Below are positions 14,887 to 23,890 of a DNA stretch of 37,931 bases, piece by piece. The stretch spans positions 1 to 37,931 of the forward strand of contig JAQCFG010000013.1 of NCBI GenBank assembly GCA_027618255.1. Direction: 5' to 3'. Numbering within the stretch: the stretch's first letter is position 1; every line of letters starts with the position of its first letter. A program made the translations under genes and the position numbers. A model generated the notes under the pieces. It searched no databases. It was not told where the DNA came from and saw only the letters and a list, made by a program, of their open reading frames with translations. Source of the stretch: Cyanobacteriota bacterium (GTDB taxonomy: Bacteria; Cyanobacteriota; Vampirovibrionia; LMEP-6097).

Positions 14887-16217
14887 AGTTGTTCTCCAAG
14901 TTCGCGTTTGATCTTGTTGGCAACATCAACGAGTATTTTGCGGTTTTGATCAACAACTGTTTTGGCATTTGCACCCATGAGCACACGTTTGTTTGGGTCT
15001 TTGGCAATATCACGTAAGGCAAGTCTCAAGTCTTCTTTGGTTTCGGTCACTTCAAGTGCCTCAGCTGCTTCAAGCATCTCTACCATCTCTGTGTTTTTAT
15101 AGTAATGAGGTCCAACTAGGATGGGAACAGCATAGCAAGCGGGTTCTAGGACATTGTGACCGCCGACACTTTCATTGATGGTGCCACCAACAAAAGCAAT
15201 ATCTGCAATAGAATAAATATCCATCAAGTCACCAATAGTATCAAGCAAGAGCACATCATTAGTTGAGCCGATACGAGGTCTGGTTTCTTTGGGTAGTTTT
15301 TTGATTAGACTATATCGAATTGGTTCAAGTTTGGCAGCTGAATTAATAAAACTTTCTACAGTGTTGAATCTCTCTGGGTGTCTTGGAGCAATCACTAAGC
15401 GCAGATCTTTAATCTCGTTTTGCAGTTCTTGAAAAATAGAAACGAGCAGTGATTCTTCTTCAGGATGCGTGCTGCCACAAACCCAAATGATGTCTGTATC
15501 CTTGTAACCAAGCTTGGTTCTGAAATCACGTGCCTGATCTTGATTGATATCCGGCAGGGCAGCAAATTTGATATTGCCTGTCATGAAGACTTTATTTTTA
15601 GCTACTTTCATTTCGATATATTTACGTGAGTGTTGAGCACTTTGTGCCAGTACCAAAGTGAGTCTTTTGAAGATACCAGCAACTAACCATGAGGCTTGTT
15701 TGTAGAAACGCAATGATGAGTCAGAAAGTTTGGCATTGATTACCATGACTTTGATTTTGCGTTTATATGCTTCAATAATTAGAGCAGGCCAAATCTCACT
15801 TTCCATTAGAATAATGGCGCTGGGCATAATTTGATTGAGTGTTTTTGCAATTATATAAGGATGGTCCCAAGGCATATAAATTAATTTGATTGCATTAGTT
15901 TCAATTTCTTTTTCTAGTTTTTCTTTTGCCATTTTGTGGGCTGTGGCTGTTCCAGTGCTAAGTAGCAAGGGTCTACCCATAAAAGCAGAGAGTAGAGGGA
16001 TGAGCGCATTAAGCTCACCAACTGAAATAGCGTGAAACCATATTGGCCGTGCTAGTGGGTTTGTTTGAGCAGTTATAAATTGATTGGGATCAATGATGCC
16101 AAGTCTACCTTTGAGACCTGGTTTCCATTTAGGCACAAAAGTTATTGCCATGAGATAAAGAACCGGGATGATTAGTGTCCAGCCGATATAATAGATTAGG
16201 TAAAATATCTGTTCCAT
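14883..16217 (-). CDS. kdtA: 3-deoxy-D-manno-octulosonic acid transferase (Kdo transferase)
   Basis: GT30 glycosyltransferase that adds Kdo from CMP-Kdo to the lipid A precursor. 444 residues, slightly longer than the usual 420-430. It has an N-terminal membrane anchor (FYLIYYIGWTLIIPVLYLM), the motif MESEIWP, GSTHPEEE, and the C-terminal sugar-nucleotide site FVGGTINESVGGHNVLEPA. It overlaps metG by one base at 16217 and lpxK by four, so it is in the same transcription unit. Whether it adds one or more Kdo units cannot be read from sequence. Confidence 0.95.
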   Translation of the reverse strand: MEQIFYLIYYIGWTLIIPVLYLMAITFVPKWKPGLKGRLGIIDPNQFITAQTNPLARPIWFHAISVGELNALIPLLSAFMGRPLLLSTGTATAHKMAKEKLEKEIETNAIKLIYMPWDHPYIIAKTLNQIMPSAIILMESEIWPALIIEAYKRKIKVMVINAKLSDSSLRFYKQASWLVAGIFKRLTLVLAQSAQHSRKYIEMKVAKNKVFMTGNIKFAALPDINQDQARDFRTKLGYKDTDIIWVCGSTHPEEESLLVSIFQELQNEIKDLRLVIAPRHPERFNTVESFINSAAKLEPIRYSLIKKLPKETRPRIGSTNDVLLLDTIGDLMDIYSIADIAFVGGTINESVGGHNVLEPACYAVPILVGPHYYKNTEMVEMLEAAEALEVTETKEDLRLALRDIAKDPNKRVLMGANAKTVVDQNRKILVDVANKIKRELGEQL

Positions 16218-17767
16218 TATGCAGCCACAGGAGCTTTTTCGAGTCGCTGGAAAATCCCTACAGGTTCTTCAAGAACTTTGATACCAGCGATGCTCTTGTT
16301 GATTTGCTCAAAGCCAAGATAGTTTTGCAAAAGATCTTTTCTATCTAGTTTATCTAAGTCACTTGCTTGATAGATACCTAGGTTTATAAAGATTTGTTTT
16401 GATAGTTGTGGTATTAGCGGGGCAAGGTAGATAGCTGCAACTTTGCAGGCATTAAGTGCGTCAATCAAGCTCAGTAAGGCAGCTTCATTGTCGGGTTCTG
16501 TTTTGAGTGCACGCCATGGTTCAACTACGTTAATCTCTACATTTACAGCATCAAGCATTTTAAAGACAGCTTCAAGCGCAAAATAAGGATTGAGATTATT
16601 TATTTCTTCAAGAAATTGTTGATGTAAGCTGTCAAAGTTTTGATCGCTGGTTAGTTCAGGAATGATTCCGTCATTATATTTATTGATTAATTTAAGAGCT
16701 CTGTTAAGTAAGTTGCCTAAATTATTAGCAAGATCAGAATTGAGTCTTTCGATAAAACCTTCGTTGGTGTAATCACCATCACGTCCAAAAACTATATCTC
16801 TAAGTAAATAAAACCTCAATGCTTCAGCACCATATTTCTCTGACAGTGCTACTGGGTCAATGATATTGCCAAGTGTTTTGCCCATTTTCATACCGTCTTT
16901 GGTAAGAAAACCATGTCCGAAAACCCTGTAAGGCAAAGGATATCCAGCTGACATTAGCATTGCCGGCCAGTAGACTGCATGAAAGCGTAAGATATCTTTG
17001 CCAATAATATGCACGACTTTGCTGTCTTGATTCCAGTACTTTTCTTTGTCGGCGCCAAGACCGGAAATATAACCTAAGAGGGCGTCAAACCAAACATAGG
17101 TTACTTGATCACTACCTTCAATTGGAATACCCCAATCAAGATTCGCTCTTGAAATAGGGAAATCTCGAAGACCATCTTTAATCCAGCCCATCACTTCATT
17201 CTTGCGATAGTCCGGACTAATAAAATCAGGATTGTCATTGATATATTGTTCTAAGCGGTCTTGGTATTTGGTTAGGGCAAAGAAATAATTCTCTTGCTGA
17301 TACTCTTCCACTGGTTTTTTGTGAGTGGGACACAAGAGCTTCTTGCCATCTTTGACCAGATCTTTCTCTAGCCAAAAATCTTCACAATGACTGCAATAGA
17401 GACCGGTGTATTTGCCTTTGTAAATATCACCATTGGCTTGTACTTTCTTGAAAAACTCAGTAACGAATTTATAATGCGCTTGATTACTTGTTCTTACAAA
17501 GTAGTCATAGTTGATACCCAATATCTCCCAGAGCTTTTGAAACTCATCGGTGATATAATCGCAATGCTCGATTGGAGTCTTGTTAGCTTCTTTGGCTGCT
17601 TTTTCGATCTTTTGACCATGCTCATCAGTGCCAGTAAGAAAGGCAACCTCCTCACCACGTTGCAGCATATGTCCAGCAAAAAAATCACAAGCGATAGTAG
17701 GATAAGCGCTACCTATATGAGGTAGATCGTTTACGTAAAAGAGTGGAGTAGTAATGTAATAAGTCAT
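16217..17767 (-). CDS. metG: methionyl-tRNA synthetase
   Basis: Class I aminoacyl-tRNA synthetase. 516 residues, the short form without the C-terminal tRNA-binding (EMAP-II-like) domain. The HIGH-type motif is HIGSAYP (residues 17-23). The zinc knuckle is CSHC...LCPTH (about 129-150). The KMSKS-type loop reads KMGKTLGN. The anticodon-binding helical domain fills the last 160 residues. It is first in the run metG-kdtA-lpxK-regulator. A TGC-TAAAAT box lies 15 bases upstream of the ATG. Confidence 0.96.
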   Translation of the reverse strand: MTYYITTPLFYVNDLPHIGSAYPTIACDFFAGHMLQRGEEVAFLTGTDEHGQKIEKAAKEANKTPIEHCDYITDEFQKLWEILGINYDYFVRTSNQAHYKFVTEFFKKVQANGDIYKGKYTGLYCSHCEDFWLEKDLVKDGKKLLCPTHKKPVEEYQQENYFFALTKYQDRLEQYINDNPDFISPDYRKNEVMGWIKDGLRDFPISRANLDWGIPIEGSDQVTYVWFDALLGYISGLGADKEKYWNQDSKVVHIIGKDILRFHAVYWPAMLMSAGYPLPYRVFGHGFLTKDGMKMGKTLGNIIDPVALSEKYGAEALRFYLLRDIVFGRDGDYTNEGFIERLNSDLANNLGNLLNRALKLINKYNDGIIPELTSDQNFDSLHQQFLEEINNLNPYFALEAVFKMLDAVNVEINVVEPWRALKTEPDNEAALLSLIDALNACKVAAIYLAPLIPQLSKQIFINLGIYQASDLDKLDRKDLLQNYLGFEQINKSIAGIKVLEEPVGIFQRLEKAPVAA

Positions 17768-17782
17768 CTAGCTGAATTCATG

Positions 17783-17791
17783 ATTTTAGCA
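17783..17791 (-). promoter_or_regulatory. extended -10 box of the metG-kdtA-lpxK operon
   Basis: Minus-strand TGC-TAAAAT, 15 bases before the metG ATG. No convincing -35 box is seen, as expected for an extended -10 promoter. Confidence 0.45.
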
Positions 17792-17851
17792 CCGTCATTG
17801 TTGCTATGAAGCAATCTAGTAGATGCTTTTAGTTTTGTAATTTACTGATAA

Positions 17852-18073
17852 TTATATGAGTGAAGCCCCAGATTTATATAATTCATCAAACTTGCTTTGG
17901 ATAAATTGACGATCTGCTTCAGTCATTGCTCTTTGCAATGCCCAGCGAATTGCCGCTTCTGGCTTACAATTCTTGGTAGCACAAAACTTTTTGAGCATTG
18001 CGTCAAACTCGTCTTGCGATGCGTATGCCAGATTATCTAGATCCCCGCCTAATTGCATTCCTCTTGAAGCCAT
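17852..18073 (-). CDS. small protein of unknown function
   Basis: 73 residues, not recognised. The sequence is predicted helical, with two cysteines (KKFCATKNC) and a run EAAIRWALQRAMTEADRQFI. There is no signal peptide or membrane segment. A perfect TATAAT box 6 bases upstream of the ATG supports it as a real, separately transcribed gene. Confidence 0.65.
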   Translation of the reverse strand: MASRGMQLGGDLDNLAYASQDEFDAMLKKFCATKNCKPEAAIRWALQRAMTEADRQFIQSKFDELYKSGASLI

Positions 18074-18079
18074 AGCCTG

Positions 18080-18085
18080 ATTATA
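18080..18085 (-). promoter_or_regulatory. -10 box of the 73-residue protein gene (leaderless type)
   Basis: Minus-strand TATAAT ends 6 bases before the ATG at 18073. The -35 region is not recognisable. Confidence 0.45.
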
Positions 18086-18108
18086 CTCTATATCTTAGTT
18101 TTATGCTT

Positions 18109-18136
18109 AGGTCGCTTCGCTCACTTAGGATGACCT
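18109..18136 (-). repeat. short palindrome after the VWA-FHA gene
   Basis: AGGTC (18109-18113) and GACCT (18132-18136) flank TCGCTTCGCTCA-like sequence. On the minus strand the hairpin begins at the VWA-FHA stop codon. There is no T-run after it, so it is not a classic terminator. Confidence 0.3.
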
Positions 18137-19971
18137 CATAACAGACTTATTTGGTATTTCTCACCACCTAATTCAATAATATCCTGATTTCTTAGTTGAT
18201 ACTCGTCACGTCGTGGTACCAAATGGCCATTGACATAAGTGCCGTTTTGAGACGCTACATCTTCTATGAATAATTCACCATTGCGAAGTGATAGTTTGCA
18301 ATGATACCTACTCACTTTGACATTTTTAAGCCCAATGTCGCAATTGGGGTGTCTTCCAAGAACTAGGCTAATATCTTCACGAATCAAGAAATCTGTAGCG
18401 GTTTCCTGATGTCCTTTGGCAAAAAGACCATTACCACTGATCTTTTCAAAATGCAAAGCAAGCGCGTCAGTGTCAATTTCTTCTGCTATTTCTGCGGGAG
18501 CCTCCACTTCCTTCATGGCAGAGTTTCTATGAGAAGAGCTTGATCCTCCATGCGCAATTGTATAACCATCTATTCCAAGCCCCTGCTTTGTTTCGCCTGG
18601 TAGTATATTGCCCATGTCTTGTAAAAGACCTCCTAATGACATACTGACTGACTGATCGCTCATCATCGTTCTTGATGCATCCTCGTCACCTCTTTCGTTA
18701 TATTCTTCAAGTCTCTTGGCGATATCCTCAAGTCTCATTTGAAATGCTATATCAATGTCTGGATTTTCTTGAAGGAAGTCTCGAATCGCTTGTGGATTAC
18801 GTTCTTGAAGTATTTGCATTTTTATTGCTTCAAGTGGTGCATTACAAATCAACCTTGCATCCTGCGGGCTGAGACCCAAGTTATCAAAGTCTTTGATAGT
18901 CAATTCTTCTGTGTTAATGATTTTAGCGTTAGCAGATTCTCTAAGTAGGGAATGCACTCTTGCATTATTCAACTTGTCTTCATCTATAAAACCAACTGCA
19001 AAACCTTTGTGTTGATAACCGACAGCTGCTTTGTATCTATAAAGCTCACTGTCAGGATCTTCTTTGACTGGTCTAATACTAGGGTTGAGATTTACTACTG
19101 TATCAAACCACTGATTAAATGCAAGTACCGGGAAGTATGGCGCTGAGATCATCTCAGTGACATAGTTTGGTAATAGCTCACCAAAGACATCAACTGCTCC
19201 TTTACCCTTTTGCGGGATGTGAGCGGTAGCTCCGGTGCCAGCTTGCTCAAGTACTTGTGCCATCAAGAATCTATTGTAGCCAGTGCCAACTCCTAAATTA
19301 AAAGCTGTTGCATTGTGTGCTTGGAACTTAGCAGCTTGCTCATAAACTAGATCATCTTCACCTCCATTTTGCCCATCACTCACTAAATTAATGAGGTTGC
19401 GGTATCGTATTCCTTCAGCTGTATATGGTTCCTTTCTGATTTGCTCAAGTGCTTCAGCGATTGGAGTTTCTATAACTGTGCCAGAATGGCTTTGGAGTTT
19501 TTGAACAGCCTTGACGAGTTTTTCTGCAGTATCAAAATCTCCCAACAAACTTGAGTCTACGCCGTCTGTATAAGGAATAAGAATATGTCTTATGCCTTCT
19601 GGAAGTTTGTTTGCCATTCTTTCAATCGTCTCTTGTACTAAAGCTAATTTGCTTTGCCAAGTTGTTGCACTATGATCAGCTCGTTGGCCCATGCTTGATG
19701 AACAATCAACTAAGTGAAAAATACGAGCTGGATATCTTTTGTCGTCATCATGATTTTGAGCCTTCTGCCAGGCATTTACAGGGGGCTGAGTCTGGTGATC
19801 TTTATCCCCTGCAGTCATCGCTGCAAGCCCAGCTGGAATTAGTATCTCGGCGTCTGTTTTATTACCTGCTGCTGTGCCGCCTTGTTCAAGCATCACAACT
19901 ACTGGTACTTTCTTTTTGCCGTTTAATTTTATGCTCGGCATTGCAAATGCCTTTAGATCTGGTTTATCCAT
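18136..19971 (-). CDS. VWA-domain protein with a C-terminal FHA domain
   Basis: 611 residues, no signal peptide, presumed cytoplasmic. The von Willebrand A domain (about 80-290) has a complete MIDAS start DCSSSMG (Asp89, Ser91, Ser93), a threonine-bearing loop (SHSGTVIETP) and the later SDG. The middle part (about 300-500) is helical and unrecognised. The FHA domain (about 530-611) has GRHPNC (539-544), SRYH (554-557) and NGTYVNG (576-582), the residues that bind phosphothreonine peptides. So a metal-dependent adhesion domain is tied to a phosphothreonine reader. This suggests a signalling scaffold controlled by Ser/Thr kinases, but no kinase or phosphatase is nearby. AGGAG lies upstream of the ATG. 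Confidence 0.88.
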   Translation of the reverse strand: MDKPDLKAFAMPSIKLNGKKKVPVVVMLEQGGTAAGNKTDAEILIPAGLAAMTAGDKDHQTQPPVNAWQKAQNHDDDKRYPARIFHLVDCSSSMGQRADHSATTWQSKLALVQETIERMANKLPEGIRHILIPYTDGVDSSLLGDFDTAEKLVKAVQKLQSHSGTVIETPIAEALEQIRKEPYTAEGIRYRNLINLVSDGQNGGEDDLVYEQAAKFQAHNATAFNLGVGTGYNRFLMAQVLEQAGTGATAHIPQKGKGAVDVFGELLPNYVTEMISAPYFPVLAFNQWFDTVVNLNPSIRPVKEDPDSELYRYKAAVGYQHKGFAVGFIDEDKLNNARVHSLLRESANAKIINTEELTIKDFDNLGLSPQDARLICNAPLEAIKMQILQERNPQAIRDFLQENPDIDIAFQMRLEDIAKRLEEYNERGDEDASRTMMSDQSVSMSLGGLLQDMGNILPGETKQGLGIDGYTIAHGGSSSSHRNSAMKEVEAPAEIAEEIDTDALALHFEKISGNGLFAKGHQETATDFLIREDISLVLGRHPNCDIGLKNVKVSRYHCKLSLRNGELFIEDVASQNGTYVNGHLVPRRDEYQLRNQDIIELGGEKYQISLL

Positions 19972-20074
19972 GATTTATATCTCCTGTTTATAATTCGTCA
20001 TTGAATTGTAATAATAAATAAAATCTTAACGCGGCAGGGCGTGAAATAATAGAGCTTTACTTAATAATAGCTAC

Positions 20075-20108
20075 AAAAAAACCGACAGCTTGTGACTGTC
20101 GGTTTTTT
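20075..20108. terminator. bidirectional rho-independent terminator after rplL
   Basis: A perfect 8-bp stem ACCGACAG (20081-20088) / CTGTCGGT (20096-20103), loop of 7, is preceded by six A and followed by six T. It terminates the minus-strand rplJ-rplL unit. No gene is seen between it and the VWA-FHA start, where the latter's promoter must lie. Confidence 0.9.
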
Positions 20109-20132
20109 CTTTTAATTGATTGATGCTTCGAA

Positions 20133-20516
20133 CTATTTAAGAGTTACAGTAGCGCCAGCTTCTTCAAGCTTAGCTTTGAAAGCGTCAGCGTCAGCTTTGT
20201 TAGCTCCAGCTTTAACTACTTTAGGTGCTGCTTCAACTAGATCTTTAGCTTCTTTAAGCCCAAGACCAGTGATCTCACGAACGATTTTGATAACGCCGAT
20301 TTTTGATGAGCCCGCTGCAGTCAACTCAACGTCAAAAGCAGTCTTCTCTTCAGCAGCTTCGCCACCACCAGCACCGCCAGCAGCAGCCATCATCATAGGC
20401 GCTCCTGAAGCTGCAGTAATACCGAACTTCTCTTCCATTGCATCTTTAAGTTCTGACGCTTCTAAAAGCGTTAACTCTGATAATTTCTCTAATACATCTT
20501 GTACTTTTGTAGCCAT
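20133..20516 (-). CDS. rplL: 50S ribosomal protein L7/L12 (bL12)
   Basis: Stalk protein that recruits translation factors. 127 residues. The N-terminal dimerisation region ([22 protein letters not shown]), the alanine/glycine-rich hinge ([11 protein letters not shown]) and the C-terminal domain ([20 protein letters not shown]) are all present. GGAG overlapping the rplJ stop codon gives a good ribosome site, so it is coupled to rplJ. The strong terminator at 20075-20108 ends the unit. Confidence 0.97.
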   Translation of the reverse strand: MATKVQDVLEKLSELTLLEASELKDAMEEKFGITAASGAPMMMAAAGGAGGGEAAEEKTAFDVELTAAGSSKIGVIKIVREITGLGLKEAKDLVEAAPKVVKAGANKADADAFKAKLEEAGATVTLK

Positions 20517-20522
20517 AATAAT

Positions 20523-21149
20523 TTACTCCTTGATATCTTCTTTATTACTATTGTCCTCTTCACTAGCAGGCGAAGCACTTTCCACAGTTGTTGCGCTAGA
20601 TACAGAAAATTCTTTAACAGTTTTAGCGGCGTCACCTTTTTCGCTAAGTTGTTTTAATATAGATGCAATGTCTGATGCTGATGCACCAAGTAAGCCAGCA
20701 ATTTGTGATGTTGGCTGTACTAACATTCCAGCAATTTGGCTCAATAGCACTTCTTTGCTTGGAAGGTTGATTACTTTAGTTGTTTGAGCTTGGTCATAAG
20801 TCTGACCATCGATATTGGCTCCAATAAGACTTACTTTGTCACCATTGCCTTTTGAAAAATCTTTGACTTTGGACGCAGGTACAACTGCATCGTCATAGCA
20901 AAACAAAAACGCGCTTGGACCTTTAAGTCCTTCTGTTAATGCTTCAAATTGAGTGCCCTTTGAGGCGATTTTGAAAAGTGTGTTCTTGGCGATTTTGAAT
21001 TCACCACCGATTGAGCGGATTTCATCTCTAAGACTAGTGATTTGTTTAACACTAAGGCCTAGTTGTGTAGTTGAATATACAGATTTGGCGCGGCTAAATT
21101 TGTCCTTTAGCTCGTCTACTGTTTTTTCTTTATCTGATTTAGTAACCAT
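20523..21149 (-). CDS. rplJ: 50S ribosomal protein L10 (uL10)
   Basis: Base of the ribosomal stalk. 208 residues from ATG 21149 against the usual 165-180. The standard N-terminal region (KFSRAKSVYSTTQLGLSVKQITSLRDEIR) and the L12-binding C-terminal helix region (ASDIASILKQLSEKGD) are followed by an unusual Ser/Glu/Asn-rich tail of about 30 residues. A longer frame back to 21248 adds residues unlike L10 and is rejected. rplK and rplA are not upstream and rpoB is not downstream in this window. The -10 box TGC-TACAAT lies 11 bases before the ATG, leaving no space for the classical L10-binding mRNA leader. Confidence 0.95.
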   Translation of the reverse strand: MVTKSDKEKTVDELKDKFSRAKSVYSTTQLGLSVKQITSLRDEIRSIGGEFKIAKNTLFKIASKGTQFEALTEGLKGPSAFLFCYDDAVVPASKVKDFSKGNGDKVSLIGANIDGQTYDQAQTTKVINLPSKEVLLSQIAGMLVQPTSQIAGLLGASASDIASILKQLSEKGDAAKTVKEFSVSSATTVESASPASEEDNSNKEDIKE

Positions 21150-21160
21150 AAGAGCCCATG

Positions 21161-21169
21161 ATTGTAGCA
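21161..21169 (-). promoter_or_regulatory. extended -10 box of rplJ-rplL
   Basis: Minus-strand TGC-TACAAT, ending 11 bases before the rplJ ATG. Confidence 0.45.
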
Positions 21170-21327
21170 TTTGCTGTAAAGCATTCGCAGCGCACAAACG
21201 TTCAGTAATGCTTAAATTTTGGGCTTCTTTACTAGGCCTGGGGATCAAGAATTCAAAAAACTACTGGATCTGTAGTAAATAATATGCTAGGATAATCCGT
21301 ATATTCGTATTGACCGAGGATTTCAGA

Positions 21328-22674
21328 ATGATTGCACCAGTTTCAGGAAAGAGAATAAAAGATATAGTAGGCCAGAAAGGTAAATATCCAGTTCGTGTTG
21401 ACAAACATGATCCTGAAGCTAGTAGAGATAAAGCAGCCAAAGGCCTTCAACAAAGTGATATTGAAGACGTTAGTAATGCAGTGCCTAAGTTTGCCGCACT
21501 TACAAATCTTGAACAAGTTAAAGAACTAAAACAAGAAAGCGGTGAGCCTCTTAGTAAAGCTGATCAAAAACGTATTCTTAAAGTTTTAAAAGGTATAGGT
21601 TTTGGTCAAGCAATGGATAGAGAGAAGGGTGAGTTTCTGTCAGTGCATATTGCAATTAGTCATAAGCCCACTGATAAAGATCCAAAGAATCAAGAAATCA
21701 AAATTACGGCTGATTTTGGAACCAATTTTGCAAGGACTTTAGACAAGCATGGATTTTTCAATGCTGTCTTTGGTTGGATACCTAATATGTTTAGAACGGT
21801 TGATGCTAAGACAATGAGTAAGTTTGTTAAGTCTGGTTTCAATCCTGGTGATCCTGACAACACGGCTGCTGAATTGCATCCTGGCTTGAAGAGATTGCGC
21901 GAAGGCATTGAAGCTGGACGTTACACAACTTCAGTTATGTTTGATGTAAGTTCCGATAGTCCAAGCAAAAAACCAATTGCTTTGCAAGTCTATGACAATA
22001 TGAAATCACAACTAGAGCATATGCAAAAGCTTGTTGAATCATTGGGTGAGGATAATCCAATGGCAAAACAAATTCAAACTCAGCTTGCCGAGGCAGATGC
22101 TGAAGGTTTAGACAAGGTTTGTATCGCTGGTACTACTTTTGTTAATCCAGAATTGGTTAAAGATTTCATTGGTAAAGGCAATAATCAAATGGCAAGACGT
22201 GAGTCGCTTCAAGCAATGTTTGCTGAGACGATGAATCCTGGTACGGTTTTGATTAGTCCATTGCATGTATTTGCCGCTGACGATGCCGCAACAAGAGGGC
22301 ATGTATCTGAAAGTGTTGATTTAACTTCTGTTGAGATTGTTGACGGTAAACTAGTAGAGCATAAAGGTGCAGCGAGTATCATTAGAGACAAGGCTAGTGC
22401 CTTTGAATCGATTCCTGCAGCCCATCTTGCACAGTTTTTTGCTGCACATACTTTGTATGATATTGCAGAGAGACCTGATGAACTGACTAAAGAGATGCAA
22501 GCTACATTGATGGATATTGTCAAAAAGAATACAGTGGCGCTCGAGGCATTTAATGAGAGAATAGCTCCTGCAGAGAAAGTACAAGAAGAAACTAATGCAG
22601 ATACTAGCCTTGCACAAGATCCGGTAAAACCGAGTAGGGCAGAAGCACAGTCTTCAAAAGCACTAAGCACTTAA
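21328..22674 (+). CDS. protein of unknown function, first of a tandem related pair
   Basis: 448 residues, not recognised. The ATG at 21328 is preferred because CCGAGGA lies 7-13 bases upstream; a TTG at 21310 gives six more residues. There is no signal peptide or membrane segment. The N-terminal 100 residues are basic and polar (KRIKDIVGQKGKYPVRVDKH). The middle has RTLDKHGFFNAVFGWIPNMF, then LKRLREGIEAGRYTTSVMFD. The C-terminal region has VDLTSVEIVDGKLVEHKGAAS and AHLAQFFAAHTL. These blocks occur in the same order in the next gene, so the pair looks like an old tandem duplication. The next start is only 3 bases after its stop, which implies one transcript and probable joint function. Confidence 0.75.
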   Translation: MIAPVSGKRIKDIVGQKGKYPVRVDKHDPEASRDKAAKGLQQSDIEDVSNAVPKFAALTNLEQVKELKQESGEPLSKADQKRILKVLKGIGFGQAMDREKGEFLSVHIAISHKPTDKDPKNQEIKITADFGTNFARTLDKHGFFNAVFGWIPNMFRTVDAKTMSKFVKSGFNPGDPDNTAAELHPGLKRLREGIEAGRYTTSVMFDVSSDSPSKKPIALQVYDNMKSQLEHMQKLVESLGEDNPMAKQIQTQLAEADAEGLDKVCIAGTTFVNPELVKDFIGKGNNQMARRESLQAMFAETMNPGTVLISPLHVFAADDAATRGHVSESVDLTSVEIVDGKLVEHKGAASIIRDKASAFESIPAAHLAQFFAAHTLYDIAERPDELTKEMQATLMDIVKKNTVALEAFNERIAPAEKVQEETNADTSLAQDPVKPSRAEAQSSKALST

Positions 22675-22677
22675 TCA

Positions 22678-23886
22678 ATGCCAGCAGTCCTCAACAAATC
22701 TAATCCATCTGCAAGAGCAGCAAGTCTCAAGCCACGTCAGGCGCAAGTTAAAGCTCATCAAACTAAAGCCAAGAGCAAAGTGCCGGACGAACTTCATGCC
22801 AAGCCCCAGACTCTGACTAAGTCATATGACTTTAGCAAAGTCTCTGCTGGCGATGATGGCATAGACGGCAAGCTCAAAAAACTTCTTGATAGATTTCAAA
22901 TTAATTCAAACGCTACTGACTATGACAACGCAGTACTAAGCAAAGACGGTAATACTTTGGTTGTCGTTAACAGAGGGCAAGTTGCCTTGAAACAACTTTT
23001 CGGTGGTACGAATGCTTTTAGTCGAGGTTTCTATAAGGTTTTTGGTGGACTTGCTCGTTTCTGTGGAGTCGCGCACAAAGCTGAAGCTGCAAATAAATAC
23101 AAAGATCTCTTTAATGCAGAAGATATTGAAATGCAACATGAACCGATCAAGCATCTATTTAAGGCACTCAAGTCTGGTGAGTACCATTCTGTCAGCATCT
23201 TCTACAAAGATCCCCAAACTGGCGACTTTACTAAGAACCCTGCTGCTGTCACTATCATAGATGCCTATGAGAACTTGATAGAACCAAATATCAGGCGTGA
23301 GCTTGAAGAGCGTGGTGAAACGGCTGAAGCGATTGAAGCTCAAATTAAATCTAAATTATCCAAATATAGTGATTACTACTCAGCTGACAAAATCATTCCC
23401 CTTGCAAAGGACATCCACATGACAGAAATCTTTCATCAAACTACAGAAGGACTTTATCAAGCACAAGGCTTCAAAGCCTTTGTGGTACCAGGACAGGTGC
23501 ATACAAATCCAAACATGAACTCAAATGATTTAAACTACCAAGAACTTGACTGGCATACTGTCAATCAAAGACAAGATGGTGAGTGGATAGTCTCAGGCAA
23601 TCCTGCTGTTGTCGACAAACTAACAACTATCAATGCAACAGAAAAAACAAAATACAAAACTAAACTGCAATCAAGTTCGTTTAATCCCAAAATCACTTTT
23701 GTAAGACCCAAAGATCAAGCTAATAAAGCCATCGATCCCTTCCTGGCTTTCTTGCAGCAATGGTCTTTGATGTCACAAGGCGGGGAGCTGAGAACTACTA
23801 GTAAAGATGATTTGGCTTTAATCGAACTATCTGAGCCGGTTAATGCTGGCATCATAATGCAACACAATGAAAAGCTTGCTGACTGA
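22678..23886 (+). CDS. protein of unknown function, second of a tandem related pair
   Basis: 402 residues, not recognised. The lysine/alanine-rich N-terminus (about 1-45) is probably disordered. Blocks shared in order with the preceding protein are: FSRGFYKVFGGLARF; IKHLFKALKSGEYHSVSIFY followed by a short run and PAAVTIIDAYENL; and LDWHTVNQRQDGEWIVSGNP. The spacing between blocks differs, with an extra helical charged insert (IRRELEERGETAEAIEAQIK) here. No secretion signal or catalytic motif is visible. It starts 3 bases after the upstream stop and converges on lptB with a 4-base gap. Confidence 0.75.
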   Translation: MPAVLNKSNPSARAASLKPRQAQVKAHQTKAKSKVPDELHAKPQTLTKSYDFSKVSAGDDGIDGKLKKLLDRFQINSNATDYDNAVLSKDGNTLVVVNRGQVALKQLFGGTNAFSRGFYKVFGGLARFCGVAHKAEAANKYKDLFNAEDIEMQHEPIKHLFKALKSGEYHSVSIFYKDPQTGDFTKNPAAVTIIDAYENLIEPNIRRELEERGETAEAIEAQIKSKLSKYSDYYSADKIIPLAKDIHMTEIFHQTTEGLYQAQGFKAFVVPGQVHTNPNMNSNDLNYQELDWHTVNQRQDGEWIVSGNPAVVDKLTTINATEKTKYKTKLQSSSFNPKITFVRPKDQANKAIDPFLAFLQQWSLMSQGGELRTTSKDDLALIELSEPVNAGIIMQHNEKLAD

Positions 23887-23890
23887 CTTG

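Noticed and set aside
18109-18136. Terminator after the VWA-FHA gene
   Set aside because: The hairpin is weak and no T-run follows on the minus strand.
20116-20787. Plus-strand 223-residue reading frame
   Set aside because: It lies antisense to rplL and rplJ and is a low-complexity Ser/Ala sequence produced by the codon usage of those genes.
22209-22670. Minus-strand 153-residue reading frame
   Set aside because: It lies wholly inside the 448-residue gene on the other strand, which has a ribosome site and a related neighbour.
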